DNA of 64,000 nucleotides from Pegoplata infirma (lineage: Eukaryota > Arthropoda > Insecta > Diptera > Anthomyiidae), in assembly GCA_963921195.1 (NCBI GenBank), contig OY992537.1, positions 58,862,313 to 58,926,312 of the forward strand, in the 5' to 3' direction. The first letter of the stretch is position 1; each line of letters opens with the position of its first letter. Positions 20,937-31,907 of this stretch are shown here, piece by piece. The notes beneath the pieces are model-generated. The model searched no databases and was not told the DNA's origin. It saw only the letters and a list, made by a program, of their open reading frames with translations. The position numbers and the translations under genes are program-made.

Positions 20937-21516
20937 CTTAGAGCAACAAAATGTATGACCAACCCACAATATTTTTTTAGTCCAAACATTTTCTCTGAAC
21001 ACACCTACCCTCTATCTTTAACTGTTAAGGGGGTCCCATACAATTTTTTTGATTTTTTGTAAATTTGTTTTATTTAATCAGCTTCTACCGGTGCGTCCGA
21101 GAGGGGTCATTAGTGAGACCGACCCCCATTTATTTTTACCCTACAACATTTTTTTAAAACATACCTACGCCTTATCCCCACTCCCTAAGTAGGCTCCCAT
21201 ACAAATAACAGTTGGAGCAAATTTTATAAAAATGTAGTTTTGTATGGGAGCCTACTTAGGGAGTGGAGATAGGGCGTAGGTATATTTTAAAAAAATGTTG
21301 TAGGGTAAAAATTTATGGGGGTCCTTCTCACTAATGACCCCTCTCGGATGCACCATTGGACCGGTAGAAGCTGATTAAATAAAACTAATTTACAAAAAAT
21401 AAAAAAAATTGTATGGGGACCGCCTTAACAATTAGAGATAGAGGGTAGGTGTGTTCAGAGAAAATGTTTGGACTAAAAAAATATTGTGGGCCGGTCATAC
21501 ATTTTGTTGCTCTAAG
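20937..21516. repeat. 580-bp palindrome of R repeats
   Basis: The left arm 20937-21206 and right arm 21238-21516 are near-perfect inverted repeats, for example GGCTCCCATACAAA against TTTGTATGGGAGCC at the centre and TTAGAGCAACAAAATGTATG against CATACATTTTGTTGCTCTAA at the edges. The loop is about 31 bp. Each arm carries one to two R units. Confidence 0.85.
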
Positions 21517-21770
21517 GGCACTATTAGGGCAGTTAGAGCGGTTGGAGCAAATTTTGAAAAATGTCGTTTTGTGTGGGAGCCCCCTTAGAAATTTGAGATA
21601 GTGTATTAGTTTGTTCCAAAGAAATGTGAAGACGTAAAAATTAATGGGGGTCGGTCTTATAAATGACCCCTCTATGAAGCACCATTGGAGCAGTAGAAAT
21701 GATTTTAAGATTGAAAAATTACAATAAATTTTTTTCAAAAAATTTTAAAAAATAGTAATAATCGTTATCC
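21238..21770 (+). repeat. R repeats, tandem units of about 165 bp
   Basis: Three successive units start at GTATGGGAGCCTACTTAGGG (21242), GTATGGGGACCGCCTTAACA (21411) and GTGTGGGAGCCCCCTTAGAA (21571). Each carries a GTCGGTC/GTCCTTC box and ATGACCCCTCT. Single or paired diverged units occur at 1918-2030 and 24005-24260. The 117-codon minus-strand frame across them has no recognisable domain and follows the repeats. Confidence 0.7.
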
Positions 21771-22193
21771 CACGATCCTCCTGGGCAAAAAATTTGTAGA
21801 ATCGATTGAAGTTTTACACAAAAAAATTCTAAAATAATCGAAGAGTACAAACATTTTCAGAAATGAGATTTAAATTTAAAAACTTAAAAATCACATACTA
21901 GAGCGCTTTACAGATTTTTTTGGGATTTTTTTTTTTAAAGTACGCAAAAAAAAAAAATTTTGAAAAAAAAAATTTGAAATTTGGACCATTATTGAAGAAG
22001 TTATGAGTAAAAGAAGTTTGAGTAAAGGAACAAACTACCAATTTTTAAAAATTCGATATTTTTGAACGGGTCATCAAAAAAATTTGAAAATTTACCACGA
22101 AGGGGTTTTCGAATGGTACTAAAAACTGTAAATAAATTGGGAAAATCTAAAAAAAAAAATTTCAAAGTGTCTGATTTCACATGGAATGCCCCA
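21771..22193 (+). repeat. Repeat ending in GGAATGCCCC
   Basis: Ends TGATTTCACATGGAATGCCCC. A diverged second copy of the last 140 bases (TTTTGAACGGGTATCAAAAA ... GGCATGGAATGCCC) lies at 22805-22940. The terminus matches the GGGGCATTCCATG end of the foldback at 7585-9619. Only one end is present in each case. Confidence 0.55.
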
Positions 22194-22290
22194 TATATAC
22201 TTTATGGGGTCCCCGACCGATATTTCGTTGCGTTACAAACGGAATGACAAAGTGAGTATACCCGTATACTGTGGTTGGAGGGTATAAAAA
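22194..22290 (+). mobile_element. Helentron-like H2 3' end, solitary
   Basis: TATATACTTTATGGGGTCCC, ATATTTCGTTGCGTTACAAA, CGGAATGACAAAGTGAGTAT and GTTGGAGGGTATAAAA match the 3' part of the H2 copy at 30036-31299. It also supplies the uninterrupted form of the mariner target (TATATACTTTATGGGG). Confidence 0.75.
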
Positions 22291-22319
22291 TTAATTAGGA
22301 CCATTTTTTAATAATTTAT

Positions 22320-22815
22320 GATTATGGATGTGATTTCCATGCAAATGCATGTTTTTTGTCGATAGTCTAAAAACGAGTTAGATTAATTATCTTTTCGAAT
22401 CAAGGAATTTGCGTTAAAATGACATCGATTTGTTGTTGCATATTTTGGTGAAAATGCACATTTTTGCATATTTAATTTTCAATTGCATATTTTGTGCATA
22501 TTTCCAACTTTTAAGTGCATATTTTTGCATTGTTTAACTTAAATTAGCCAAAACACAAAAATTTTAATTTATTTGTTTCAAATTTATTTTAAATTTTAAA
22601 AATTTATTTTGAAAATAAAAAAAAAATATTTATTTATTTTTATAGATTGTCTTAATTTCTAAAAAAATCTTGCTTACACAGAGTTTTAAATGTTACTATT
22701 TAAAACTGGCGTAATTTTTTTTTTTTTTTAGAAGGTTTTCGTACGAAAACCAGATTTTTATTGCACACATTTTATTTTTTAATGCATATTTTTAGGGTTT
22801 TTAGTGCATATTTTA
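22320..22815 (+). mobile_element. N-family hAT-type MITE relative, copy 1
   Basis: TGGATGTGATTTCCATGCAA and ATGCATGTTTTTTGTCGATA match the left half of the complete element at 33389-33942, followed by TGCATATTTTTGCAT repeats and TTTAAATGTTACTATTTAAA. The right end is decayed. No TSD is visible here. Confidence 0.65.
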
Positions 22816-22940
22816 TAAATTCAATATCTTTTGAACGGGTATCAAAAAAACTTACCAGAAAAGAGTTTAGAAGAAAGGAGTTAAAAAAATTGAGAAAATC
22901 TAAAAAAAATTCAAAGTTTTTGATTTGGCATGGAATGCCC

Positions 22941-23224
22941 ACATACGAACATATGTATGTATGGATATAAAAAATCATTATTTAATATAAAATAAATATT
23001 TATAATAATAATTTGGTTTATTTGTGGAATTTTAAAAACGTTCGTATTAAATTTATATGTAAATCGACTTTAAAGCATTAATAATGAAATTATCACTATT
23101 AATAAAAAAAGTTTTCAAACAATTTCATTTGAAGTGTATAATAATTACTTGTAATTAAATTTTAAAGTTTTTACATTTAAACAGAGCGCTCTCGATAATA
23201 TAAACAGTTGGTAATTTGAATGTC
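22941..23224. other. AT-rich, nothing recognised
   Basis: No gene, TIR or repeat relative seen. Confidence 0.4.
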
Positions 23225-23227
23225 AAG

Positions 23228-23302
23228 TAGGACTGCCCATCTCGAATCCCAAAATCCCAGGATTTTTGTCATAAAACGAAACCCGAATCCCGGGTTTTGT
23301 AA
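23228..23302 (+). mobile_element. hAT-like terminus with CCCGGGTTT words
   Basis: TAGGACTGCCCATCTCGAAT, then CCCAAAATCCCAGG and CCCGAATCCCGGGTTTTG. The TAGGRNTGCCCATC end with subterminal CCC/GGG words is hAT-like. The other end appears to have been lost. Confidence 0.45.
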
Positions 23303-23319
23303 ATATTAAAAATGTATGA

Positions 23320-23545
23320 GAATATGCAAAAATATGCACTTAATAGTTAGAAATATGCACAAAATATGTATTTAAAACCAAAATATGCAAAAATATGAAT
23401 TTTCACCAATATATACAAAAATATGCAACAACAAATCAATTCTATTTTAACGCAAATTTCTTGATTCGGAAAGTTAATTGGTCGATATCGTTTTTAGATT
23501 ACTGACAAAAAACATACATTTGCATGGAAATCACATCCCCAATAC
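23320..23545 (-). mobile_element. N-family fragment, inverted copy
   Basis: On the minus strand it reads GGGATGTGATTTCCATGCAA, ATGTTTTTTGTCAGTAATCT, and AATATGCAAAAATATGCA-type repeats in complement. It is the left half of the 33389-33942 element in inverted orientation. Confidence 0.65.
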
Positions 23546-23722
23546 ACATCCCAATACACATTGAAATTTGGAGGTAACCAATGACTCATATTTTTGGTTG
23601 TTGCTTTGTCTTCTTAAATTCTTAGAATGCACTTGACCAAATCGTTCAGTGGTCCGAATTTAGATTTGAATTCAATTATTTGAATTATCTAGGGTTAACT
23701 GTACATTGTACAAACATGTATA

Positions 23723-24298
23723 TTAGAGTGCCCGGAAATTTTTTTTCTTTTTTTAGGTCTTACCACCAAAATTTGTTCCTTTTAATGAAAAAAAAAATCG
23801 GATTTTTTTTGGGATTTTAAAAATAAAATCTTAAGGTCGCGCTCGCGGCTTTTCTACGAAAATCTACGAATTTAAATTATTTAAATTATTTAAATGCATT
23901 TAATTGGTGAAGTAAAAATAATTTCCTCAAATATGTATCATCCATTTTATAAGATATTGCCCATTCTTTAAGAAATTTCACATAACGCCATGAAATATTG
24001 CATGAAAACCCCCTTAGGAAGTGAAGATAGATTCTTGGTATGTTTAGAAGAAATGTTGGGGGGTAAAAGTTAAGGGTCGGTCTCACGTTTTACCCCTATA
24101 GGAGGGCCCCTTGGAGGGGTAGGCGCGGATTTAATAAAAAAAGTTGAACAAATAAATAGCATTGTGTGAGGACTCTCTTAATGGTTGAAGATAGATAGTT
24201 CTGAAAAAATTTTGGGGTTAAAAACTACCTGGGGTCGATCATACATTTGAGGAACAAATTTAAGACATAAAAAAAGAAATGAATTCTGGGCACTCTAA
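23723..24298. mobile_element. TTAGAGTGCCC element, 576 bp
   Basis: TIRs TTAGAGTGCCCGGAA and TTCTGGGCACTCTAA, flanked by TGTATA on both sides (23717-23722, 24299-24304). The interior contains two diverged R units (GAAAACCCCCTTAGGAAGTG, GGGTCGGTCTCACGTTTTAC), so R repeats are cargo of this type of element. The superfamily is not clear. No coding capacity. Confidence 0.75.
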
Positions 24299-24414
24299 TG
24301 TATACGATGGGTGTCATTTGTTGAAAGAAAATTTATTTTTTCTCCCGTTTGTATGTCACTTTTGTGAGGTTTCTGTTGCATAGAGAAAATTTAAAGTTTC
24401 GTTACTATCACGAC

Positions 24415-24923
24415 CAGGGCTGTCAGACTTGGGGATTTATCCCCAAAGTTGGGGATTTCATGCGAGCAAAAAGGAAAAGAAATCTCATTTGGGGATTGGG
24501 GATTTTTGTGGGGATATCAAAAATTATTTTGGGGATTTTTTGGGGATATTCAAAGTTGTATCTATTTAATACCACAATCTAAATTTAATGGAATCAACGG
24601 TTTTTAAAACAAGTTTTAGTAAAAAACAACTCTTTGTTACGAGATTACAAAACAAAATCAGTAAAACGTGCATTGTCGACGGCAAAATGGATTTTGAGAT
24701 TGTCAAAAACCTTTAATTAACGTGGTTGGGGATTTTTGGTGATTTTTTAATTGCTGAATCTACGAAATAAAATGACAAAGTTACCATCCATAAATTTTTT
24801 TTTTTAAACTGATGAAATTTTTTTTGTCTGATTGAAAAAACTATATTTTTCATTGTTTGAGGATTTTTGGGGATATTTTGTTATATTTTTGGGGACATCG
24901 GAAAAAAGTACCTGGTAACGCTG
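24415..24923. mobile_element. hAT-type MITE with TTGGGGAT repeats
   Basis: Ends CAGGGCTGTCAGACTTGGGG and CCTGGTAACGCTG, with the 8-bp duplication ATCACGAC on both sides (24407-24414, 24924-24931). TTGGGGATTT words are repeated about ten times, mostly near the ends. The short CAGNG...CNCTG TIR plus 8-bp TSD gives hAT. The frame at 24349-24582 runs over these repeats and is not a gene. Confidence 0.85.
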
Positions 24924-25127
24924 ATCACGACACACGGAACACCACAAGTATGTGTTAACTAATTAAAGTGTAATTAATTCCTGGAATAAAAGTTTTTTGT
25001 TATACTGTATTTATAATACATTTATTGTTTAGTTATAAAAAAGTTAATACACTCAACCAAATATCAGAGTATTCCCAAAAAAAATCTTTTGTAAGTCCAA
25101 CAGAAATCATTGGTGATTTTGACCATA

Positions 25128-26186
25128 CACTCAAAATAAATTCTCTGTCCAATCAGCAGAAAAATCTGCTGAAGATACAGCCATTTTGACCCATAAGAGA
25201 AATCTGCTGATTAAGCAAGCACGGTTTGCTGAAAATCTGTTATTATTATTTAGGTGAAATCAGCAGAGAAATCTATTAAAACAGCAGAGAAATCTGCTAA
25301 AACATTTTCTAGAAAATTTTTGTTTTATAAAATTTGTTTTCATGAAAACTTAAATAGTTTTTTTTTAATTTAAACTTAAAAAAAATAAAAAAAATGTTTC
25401 TGGAAAATTAGCAATATAATCTACTGATTTTTTTTGGATGACAGCAAACTATTTCTGATAATTAAAAATTAATAGAGTCCGACCGAAACCAGTTTTCGAG
25501 GCCTAACCGAAACCGAACCGAATATTCGGCCGAAAAAGTAATATTCGGCCGAAACCGAACCGAAACCGAAACTTAAAAAAAAATTACCGCCTTGCATGAA
25601 TAAAATTATTAAAAAGTTGTTAAAATAAATCTACAGCATATAATGCTTTTAAACCACAGGAATTGTTGTATTTTTGAAAAAAAATATGTTTTTTAAAAAA
25701 CTTACAAAAAAATTTTATAATTCGTTTGTAGATTAGGAGAAAATAATTTTTGAACTGAAACAGTTTTACATTTATTGCATAAACTTGTAACATTTTCTTC
25801 AATTGAACTGAAATAAGTTTAATAAAATACGAAATCAAAAAATTCGGCGCCTTTTTCACATATTTTTTAAAATACCAAAAGTTTCGGTTTCGGCTAATAT
25901 TCGGCCAAAATTTTGCCGAATACCGAATAGAGGCCGAAACCCCATTATTCGGCCGAAACCGAGACCGAAACCGAATATTCGGTCGTATGCTAAAAATATG
26001 TTCAAAAAAATATTTTAAAATTCAGCAAACAGAATCAGTAAAAACGCAGTAAAATTTCTGTTATATTGTAAAACTGAATAGATATTAGCAAAAATATAAA
26101 TTTTTGCAGAAAAATCTGCTGAAAGTTTGCTAAATCAAATTGAAAGTCGTTTTACAGATTTTTCGACAGATTTTTTCTTTTGAGCG
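25128..26186. mobile_element. S element, copy 1
   Basis: Starts CACTCAAAATAAATTCTCTG after TA and ends TTTTTTCTTTTGAGCG before TG, so the right dinucleotide has changed or the duplication is imperfect. AATCAGCAGAAAAATCTGCT and related AGCAGA words recur at both ends. It is interrupted at 25473-25993 by a CCGAAACC element. Homologous to 41279-42530. Confidence 0.7.
25473..25993. mobile_element. CCGAAACC-rich TIR element inside S
   Basis: The left end AGAGTCCGACCGAAACC and right end GGTCGTATGCT are inverted-similar. Both ends carry blocks of ACCGAAACCGAA and ATTCGGCCGAA, including the palindrome ATTCGGCCGAAT-like word. The paralogous S copy lacks this block, which confirms insertion. A 79-codon minus-strand frame in the middle has no recognisable domain. 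The TSD is unclear. Confidence 0.65.
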
Positions 26187-26872
26187 TGCAAATATTTTTG
26201 TTGTACAACTGGTTGCAGTTCGCAATCGTAGAGTATTTTGTCAAAAAAATTTTTTTTTGTATTGACCGCTATTATTATTAGTACATCAAGGTAAAAATAT
26301 TTAAAAATTTTTGTCCACCACTGCAGTTTAAGAAAAATAATTTAAGATTTTTGCAATATTTTTTTTTTGCAACAAATCAATACTTTAAAATTACAGTGAA
26401 AATCTTGTTATTATCAAGTCTTTAAATCATGGCAAAATAATTAAACTTAGATTTCATAGAAATCAAACAAACTTTTGATAAAGGAAATTCTCACAAATTA
26501 TTAAAATTTTTGCAAAACTAGTTTAATTTTTCAATTAAATTAACAATTTCAATAAAAGATCAAACATTAAATTGCAATTTGAATTTTTAATTGTTTAAAC
26601 AAAGTTTCAGTTTAATTGTAACACTTGAACGCTTGTAGTACTAATGTAAGTATTAACATTAGAGATGGTAAATTTATAAAATAGTACAAACAAATTCAAA
26701 TAGTGCCTTTTTATATTTTTAACGGAAAACACTTTTTCGGAAAACAATTGAAATTCCGAAAAACTACATTACAATTCAGAAAAGATCAATTGAAATTTTA
26801 CATTCGTAATTTCTAAATTTAAATTTGGCTTTTTTGAATTTCTGAGATATTTTCTTCAGGAAAAATATCTTA
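26187..26872. other. AT-rich with a short AATTG-type minisatellite
   Basis: At 26735-26830, ACAATTGAAATTCCGAAAAA-like units appear, related to the 22-bp minisatellite at 49 kb. No gene seen elsewhere in the stretch. Confidence 0.45.
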
Positions 26873-26873
26873 C

Positions 26874-27480
26874 ACTCAAAAAAAAAAAAAAAACTAACTT
26901 AAAATGGGTAAATAAACTAAATTCAAGGAGAATTTTGCTCCATTGCCATGTTTTCCTTGTTTAAGTTCATATTTTTTCTTAAAAATAAGGATAACAAAAA
27001 ATAATTTAATAGACAATAGGAACAATTTTATTTCAATTTAGTTCATACACATTTTTGAGGGAATTCCATTTGAAGAAAACCATGAACTATTTAGCAGTAC
27101 ATAAACTAAAATTTTTGTTCCTTCAGAAAATTTCCAAACTTTTAGTTAAATTTTACTAAATTGTGGTAAAATTTATGAACTATTTTTACGGAAATTGTGT
27201 CCCAAAATTTGGTTAGGATTTTTTTAGTATGGACCTCTAAAACAGGGTATAATGAAACGGACAAAAATTTTGAGTCAAATTTTTTATAAATCAATTTTTC
27301 TTAAATGTAGTTAATTTTTCCATTTTTAAGTTCATTATTTTTGTTAAATGCAGTCGAATATAACCTCTGCCTGTTTAAATTTTAATTAATTTTTTAAAAT
27401 GTACTAAATTAGTTTCTATCGGCCTTAGGATCTAAAAAAATGTACTTAAATACTTCTACTAACTAATCCTTCCTGCTAAA
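26874..27480 (+). mobile_element. G element, copy 1 (partial)
   Basis: Begins TACACTCAAAAAAAAAAAA, then ACTAAATTCAAGGAGAATTT, TTGCTCCATTGCCATGTTTT and TAGTTCATACACATTT. The same order is found at 29722 and 39323. The right end is not resolved; it fades near 27480. No protein. Confidence 0.6.
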
Positions 27481-27789
27481 AATTTGTATAATATTTTCAT
27501 TTAAAATAGCACAAGCGTCATGTTTACACATTAATCTTATAAAGAGTTTAAAATTTCTTTTGAAAAATAAAAATAAAACTGCATAAAGAAATCAATTGAA
27601 AATATGTATAATAAATTATTAAAATTTTAAACTCTTAAAATAACAAAGAACACATGCATAACTACTTACTTGTACATAAGGATTTACTACTAAAGTATGT
27701 ATTTGTATTGAGAAAATACTACTACTTCAAATAAAATAAGCAAAATGAAAAACATATTTTTAATAAATACATACTTATGCATATGTATG
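27481..27789. other. AT-rich, nothing recognised
   Basis: No repeat relative or gene seen. Confidence 0.4.
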
Positions 27790-27793
27790 TGCA

Positions 27794-28157
27794 TTAGGGT
27801 GGCACGAATAATGAACTTTTTTTGAAATTTTGTCGTGAATTTTTAGAATTTTTTTCGAAGACAATTTTTAAGCAGAAGTGTTTATCTCACCAACATGAAA
27901 TTTTTAGTCGTTAATAAGCTTATCAAGTAAAATAATAATCTAAAAAAAAAAATTTCGTTTTATGGGGAAACAACTTTTTTATGGGGAATTTTTTTTTTTT
28001 TTGGGAAAACTTTAACCCCTCCAAAGGCACGGGTTAATATTGTCCGATCTGGCTAAAAATTTAAACCTAGAGTTTTTAGACCAAATGGAACCATAATATG
28101 CACAGACGAATTTGCGATCGATGTAATTCGAAAAAGTCATAATACGTGCCACCCTAA
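27794..28157. mobile_element. TTAGGGTGGCACG element, 364 bp
   Basis: TIRs TTAGGGTGGCACGAATAATG and CATAATACGTGCCACCCTAA, flanked by TGCA on both sides. The sequence between holds a GGGGAA/TTTTTT-rich interior. Similar left termini occur at 20272 and 50215. Superfamily not assigned. Non-coding. Confidence 0.75.
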
Positions 28158-28161
28158 TGCA

Positions 28162-28685
28162 TACATATATGTTTTATGCACGAGTACACGAGCATCGTGC
28201 TATTAACATACAAATATTATGTTTTATCAAAAGAAAAGCAGTTTTTTAAAAATACTTAAAACCAGTAAAAAAATTAATTTAGCTTGGCAAAATCCATGAA
28301 GGAGGAAAACCATATTTGAGTAATGACAAGTTTTTTTTGGTATCAAAAAATTAAAAACAAAAAACCCACTTTAAAAAATTTTGGTGAGTTTTTTTAATAA
28401 CTGCACTAAAGAAACTTTTCCAATCTTCCTGTATAACAATTTCAAACTTTTTCCAAATTTACGGGGTTTCGACGATTGATTATGGTAGAGGAGACCAAAA
28501 AAAAGTATTCGTGTGTCGGCGATTTGAAAGACCACATCGAAATTTTATTTAAGGAGGGTTAAAGTTTCCCAGGTTCTTGCAGCTTATCGGTTTATAAAAC
28601 TATGTATGTTTATTTTACATCTGAGGTGTAGGGTATGTTCAGCAGCTTCGTAGAAAATATTAAGGCCCTGCAAAAAAGTCATTAC
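28162..28685. other. AT-rich, nothing recognised
   Basis: No gene and no repeat relative recognised. Confidence 0.4.
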
Positions 28686-28689
28686 CACT

Positions 28690-29095
28690 TCCTAGTGGAG
28701 TGCTTTAAAACTATAACAAATGTAATGAAATACAACAAAAAACACAAGACAAAAACACACAAACATTCTTTTTTACTCCAGAATTCGTAGTTATTCAGTT
28801 CTTAACTCATTACCTTCCGCGACACTCCCATACAAATGTAAGTAGATAAGAAGTACTCCGGGAAGTAGTTGGAAGTTGTTTGAAAATTTGGAGTACTTCT
28901 TATCTACTGAATATCTACTTACATTTGTATGGGAGTGTCGCGGAAGGTAATGAGTTAAGAGCTGAATATCAACTTTTTATGGAGTAGAAAAGAATGCCTT
29001 TGCGTTTTTTCCTTGTGTTTTTTGTTATTTTTGTTGTATTTCATTACATTTGTTATAGTTGTAAAGCACTCCAAATAGAAGTACTCCGCACATTT
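28690..29095. mobile_element. Foldback element, about 405 bp
   Basis: Arms pair as TGGAGTGCTTTAAAACTATA against TATAGTTGTAAAGCACTCCA at the outside. AACTCATTACCTTCCGCGAC and TCCCATACAAATGTAAGTAG near the middle pair perfectly with the right arm. The loop is about 40 bp near 28885. ATAAGAAGTACTCC words occur at the centre and at the right terminus. No TSD assigned; no protein. Confidence 0.8.
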
Positions 29096-29256
29096 TTTGG
29101 TGGGGCAAATATTTTTTTGGAACATATTAACCCTCTAACTCCCCTACATAACGGGCATTTTTGCCTCTATTCGAACAAATCGTAAAAAACATCCCTTAAA
29201 ATGGGGACGGTGAGGATGAAATATTTTACATAAATATTGGACATAAAATTTTACTA
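29096..29256. other. Short unassigned stretch
   Basis: Between the foldback and the next CACTC element. Nothing recognised. Confidence 0.4.
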
Positions 29257-30638
29257 TACACTCAGAAAAAAACCATGTAAAATTACAAGAAAAGTTTGTA
29301 ACTTTTTTTTGCTACCTCCTATTTGACAAGAATTCCTTGTTATTTTACAAGCTTTTTACCAATAATTGAACAGTTCATGCGAATAAGGACGAATAGACCA
29401 TTTGTATAATTTTACAAAATGCAGGAAATGGTTTAAAACTTATATTTTTGTGAACTTTTTTGCATTAATGGATTAGTGCATTATGCAAAAATGTTGAAAA
29501 AAAAAATATTCGTTTTTAGCCGTTTCCTGCTTTTTATCGTCATATTTAAAATAATACAAATGGTCTATTCGTCCTTATTCGCATGAACTGTTCAATTTTG
29601 TATTTTTACAAGCTTTTTACCAATAAAACAGTAAATTTACAATTTTTTTGTCGCGATAAAACTTTCAAGGAGGTTTCGTAACTCTACTAGATTTTTTCTA
29701 CCTCCTATTTAACGAGAATTCCTACACTAAAAAAAAAGTGTAATGTTAGCAAAAAAACTTGTAAACCTACAAGAAAATGTGCTGATTTTGAACCCACTAT
29801 TTTTTTGGTAAAGTTAGCAAAAATGTTTTGCCAAAAATTAGTTAACTGAAATTTTTTCTATTTCAACTTAGTTCATACACATTTGAGGACCTAATTGGGT
29901 TCGGACCCGAAGGTCCTAGTTGGGTTCCTTAAAAATCGTCATAGTTTTTGATCCAAAATTTTTGTCCGTTTTGCTCTACCTTGCTTAGTTTATGAGATAC
30001 GTGATTTTAGGGGACCACTGGCGTTTTGATAATTAACAAGTGAGAGTGTTAAATTCGGCTGTGCCGAATCTATTATACCCTCCAACATGTAAAAAAATTA
30101 AAAAAAAATTTTGACAGGGGCGTTGTTTTAAGGGGGGGGGGGGCAAGGTAGGGGGAGGGGTCGGTGAGCTGGGGTGACTCCTTACCCTCACGGTATATGT
30201 TTACAAGTTCATTTTTGTCTGCTTTGTGCATTTAAGTATTATAGTTTTATAATTATTTAAGTTATTTTTTTATCCACGCCCTTAAAAGAGGGGCGGGGCA
30301 AAAAAAGAGACATTTTTAATCCCCTGGGGCCAAGCTCAGGACTATAAACTTCTACGAACATAAAAATGACTCATTTGGTTCACAAAAATACAAAAAAAAC
30401 GTCAAAAAAAAATAGCATTTTTAAGAGGTTGGTTTAGTTCTTCAAAGGGGAACTTTTTTCCCCTGGTCCGATTTGGCCCATTTCCGAACTTAACCTTCCT
30501 AGGACCATAAGACATATTTATGCCCAACTTGAGGGGTCTAGCTCTTTTATTTTGGACTGCATCGTGTCAACTACAGACGGACGGACGGACATCGCTAGAA
30601 TGTCTTAGAATCGATCACTGATCAATAATATATATATA

Positions 30639-31204
30639 GGGTGTTTTTTTTAGAGGTTCACAACTTTGAATTGGTAATACTGCTTTATTTGAAAACCGAT
30701 CTAACTGCTGATAGTTGTTTTTTGTTAAGTATCGTGTGACATTTTATCATGCAAACACTTACACCACAGCAACGCTTTCAAATTGTAGAAATCTTTTTAT
30801 CAAAAAAATGCTTTTTTCGTCGAACTTAAATTTTATTCAAAGATCCTGCTAATTGGTTACCAATATCGTTTAATTTAACCCCATTGAATTATTTTCTGTG
30901 GGGCTATGTAAAGAAACTTGTCTTTTCCGATAAATTAGAGACAATTAAACACCTGGAATTAAACTTTCGACGAGTTATTGGTGAAATTCGAAAAACGGCC
31001 GCAAATTCTGTGAAAATTGTGTGAAAATGGAGGTTCAGATTACTCCATGTACGAGCCATTTTTGGTATCGATATGGCTCCAAATCATTTTTAAGCATTAA
31101 TGTCATAAAATTATCTATACAATAAAGTCAGTTTGATTGATATTAAAAACATTTTTCCTTACTTTATTTTAATTTAAAGTTCGGTAACAGTAAAAAAAAC
31201 ACCC
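30639..31204 (+). mobile_element. Internally deleted mariner/Tc1 element
   Basis: TIRs GGGTGTTTTTTTTAGAGG and TAAAAAAAACACCC (the terminal words match; the remainder is imperfect), with TA on both sides. At 566 bp it is under half the usual 1.2-1.3 kb. It keeps the start and the end of a transposase frame with the middle missing. The unoccupied target (TATATACTTTATGGGG) is seen at 22194. The retained reading frames suggest a fairly young copy. Confidence 0.85.
30749..31022 (+). pseudogene. Mariner-type transposase, centre deleted
   Basis: The ATG at 30749 opens MQTLTPQQRFQIVEIFLSKK, which fits the N-terminal helix-turn-helix start of mariner-like transposases (TPQQR-x-QIVE). This frame stops after 26 codons at the deletion. 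In another frame from about 30845, LTPLNYFLWGYVKKLVFSDK and ETIKHLE follow, the C-terminal block. The expected last catalytic Asp (LTPLDYFLWGY) is Asn here. The first two catalytic acids are absent. It cannot encode an active enzyme. Confidence 0.8.
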
Positions 31205-31907
31205 TATACTTTATGGGGTCCCCGACTGATATTTCGATGCGTTACACACGGAATGACAAAGTGAGTATACCCCCATACTAGAGTTGGAGGGTATAAAAAC
31301 CTCGATAACTTCAAAAATATTAATTGGGGAGCTTGTGGTTATTTTGCGGTCTTGTTCTACGTTTTGAGAGCTACAAATGCTTTTGGACTCTTTGTTGTGT
31401 CGTCAATATTTACCGAGATATGAGCATTTTAAACTTTTCAGTAATGATGACTTTTTAGGATTCAAAGTTAGGGTCCACATGTGAAGAGGACAGGCGATAC
31501 TATAGAGAGCCCGAGAAAAATGGCCTCCATTTTGCTCCATCTGGCTTAGTTTCCGAGATAGCGCCATTTTAAGTTTTCGTAAAAAAAAAAATTACAATTT
31601 ATTTTTTGCTAATATTAGCAAAAAAGCTTATAAAAATTTGGTCAACTTAATTTTAAATTTAGCAAAAAAAAAATAAGTTCAAATTTTGTTTAAAATTGCT
31701 AATGCACTAAGTGAAGTTTACAAGGAATTCTCGTAAATTTATTGAAATTTGTAAAATTACAAGAAAAACTGTAAAATTACAAAAACAAAAATTACTTTCG
31801 ATCGAAAATTATTTGTTAAAAAACAAGGAAAACTGTAAAATATTGGTAAAATGGTATTCCGAGACTTTTTCTAGTAATCTGACAAGATTTTTGTTTTTTT
31901 GAGTGTA

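Larger units (their letters stand above)
30036..31299 (+). mobile_element. Helentron/DINE-1-like H2 copy with nested mariner
   Basis: 5' end GTGAGAGTGTTAAATTCGGC with the hairpin TTCGGCTGTGCCGAA. Then ATACCCTCCAAC, a long G-rich tract, GACGGACGGACGGACATCGC and ATTCTAAGAC-type boxes, and a 3' end of TTTCGATGCGTTACACACGG and GTTGGAGGGTATAAAA. A hairpin near an end and the GGGTATAAAA box fit DINE-1/Helentron elements; it lacks Rep/helicase coding. A mariner at 30639-31204 interrupts it; excluding that it is about 0.7 kb. Confidence 0.7.
29722..31705 (+). mobile_element. G element, copy 2, inside T
   Basis: Starts TACACTAAAAAAAAAGTGT. It has AGTTCATACACATTTGAGGA, TTGTCCGTTTTGCTCTACCT and TTAGTTTATGAGATACGTG before the H2 insertion, and CTGGCTTAGTTTCCGAGATA after it (31550). 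Copy 3 at 38349 shares these words. The right boundary near 31705 is approximate. No coding capacity. Confidence 0.6.
29259..31905. mobile_element. T-family (CACTC) element, outermost of a four-level nest
   Basis: Ends CACTCAGAAAAAAACCATGT and TTTTTTTGAGTG, with TA on both sides (29257-29258, 31906-31907). Its own sequence (GTAAAATTACAAG, CTACCTCCTATTTGACAAG, CGAGAATTCC, AAGGAATTCTCGTAAA) is visible at 29259-29720 and 31706-31905. The rest is inserted: a G element, then an H2 Helentron-like copy, then a mariner. The TA target suggests Tc1/mariner relationship. Confidence 0.75.

Noticed and set aside
21385..21738. 117-codon minus-strand frame, one of the longest in the window
   Set aside because: It lies across tandem R units and a palindrome arm, with no recognisable domain.
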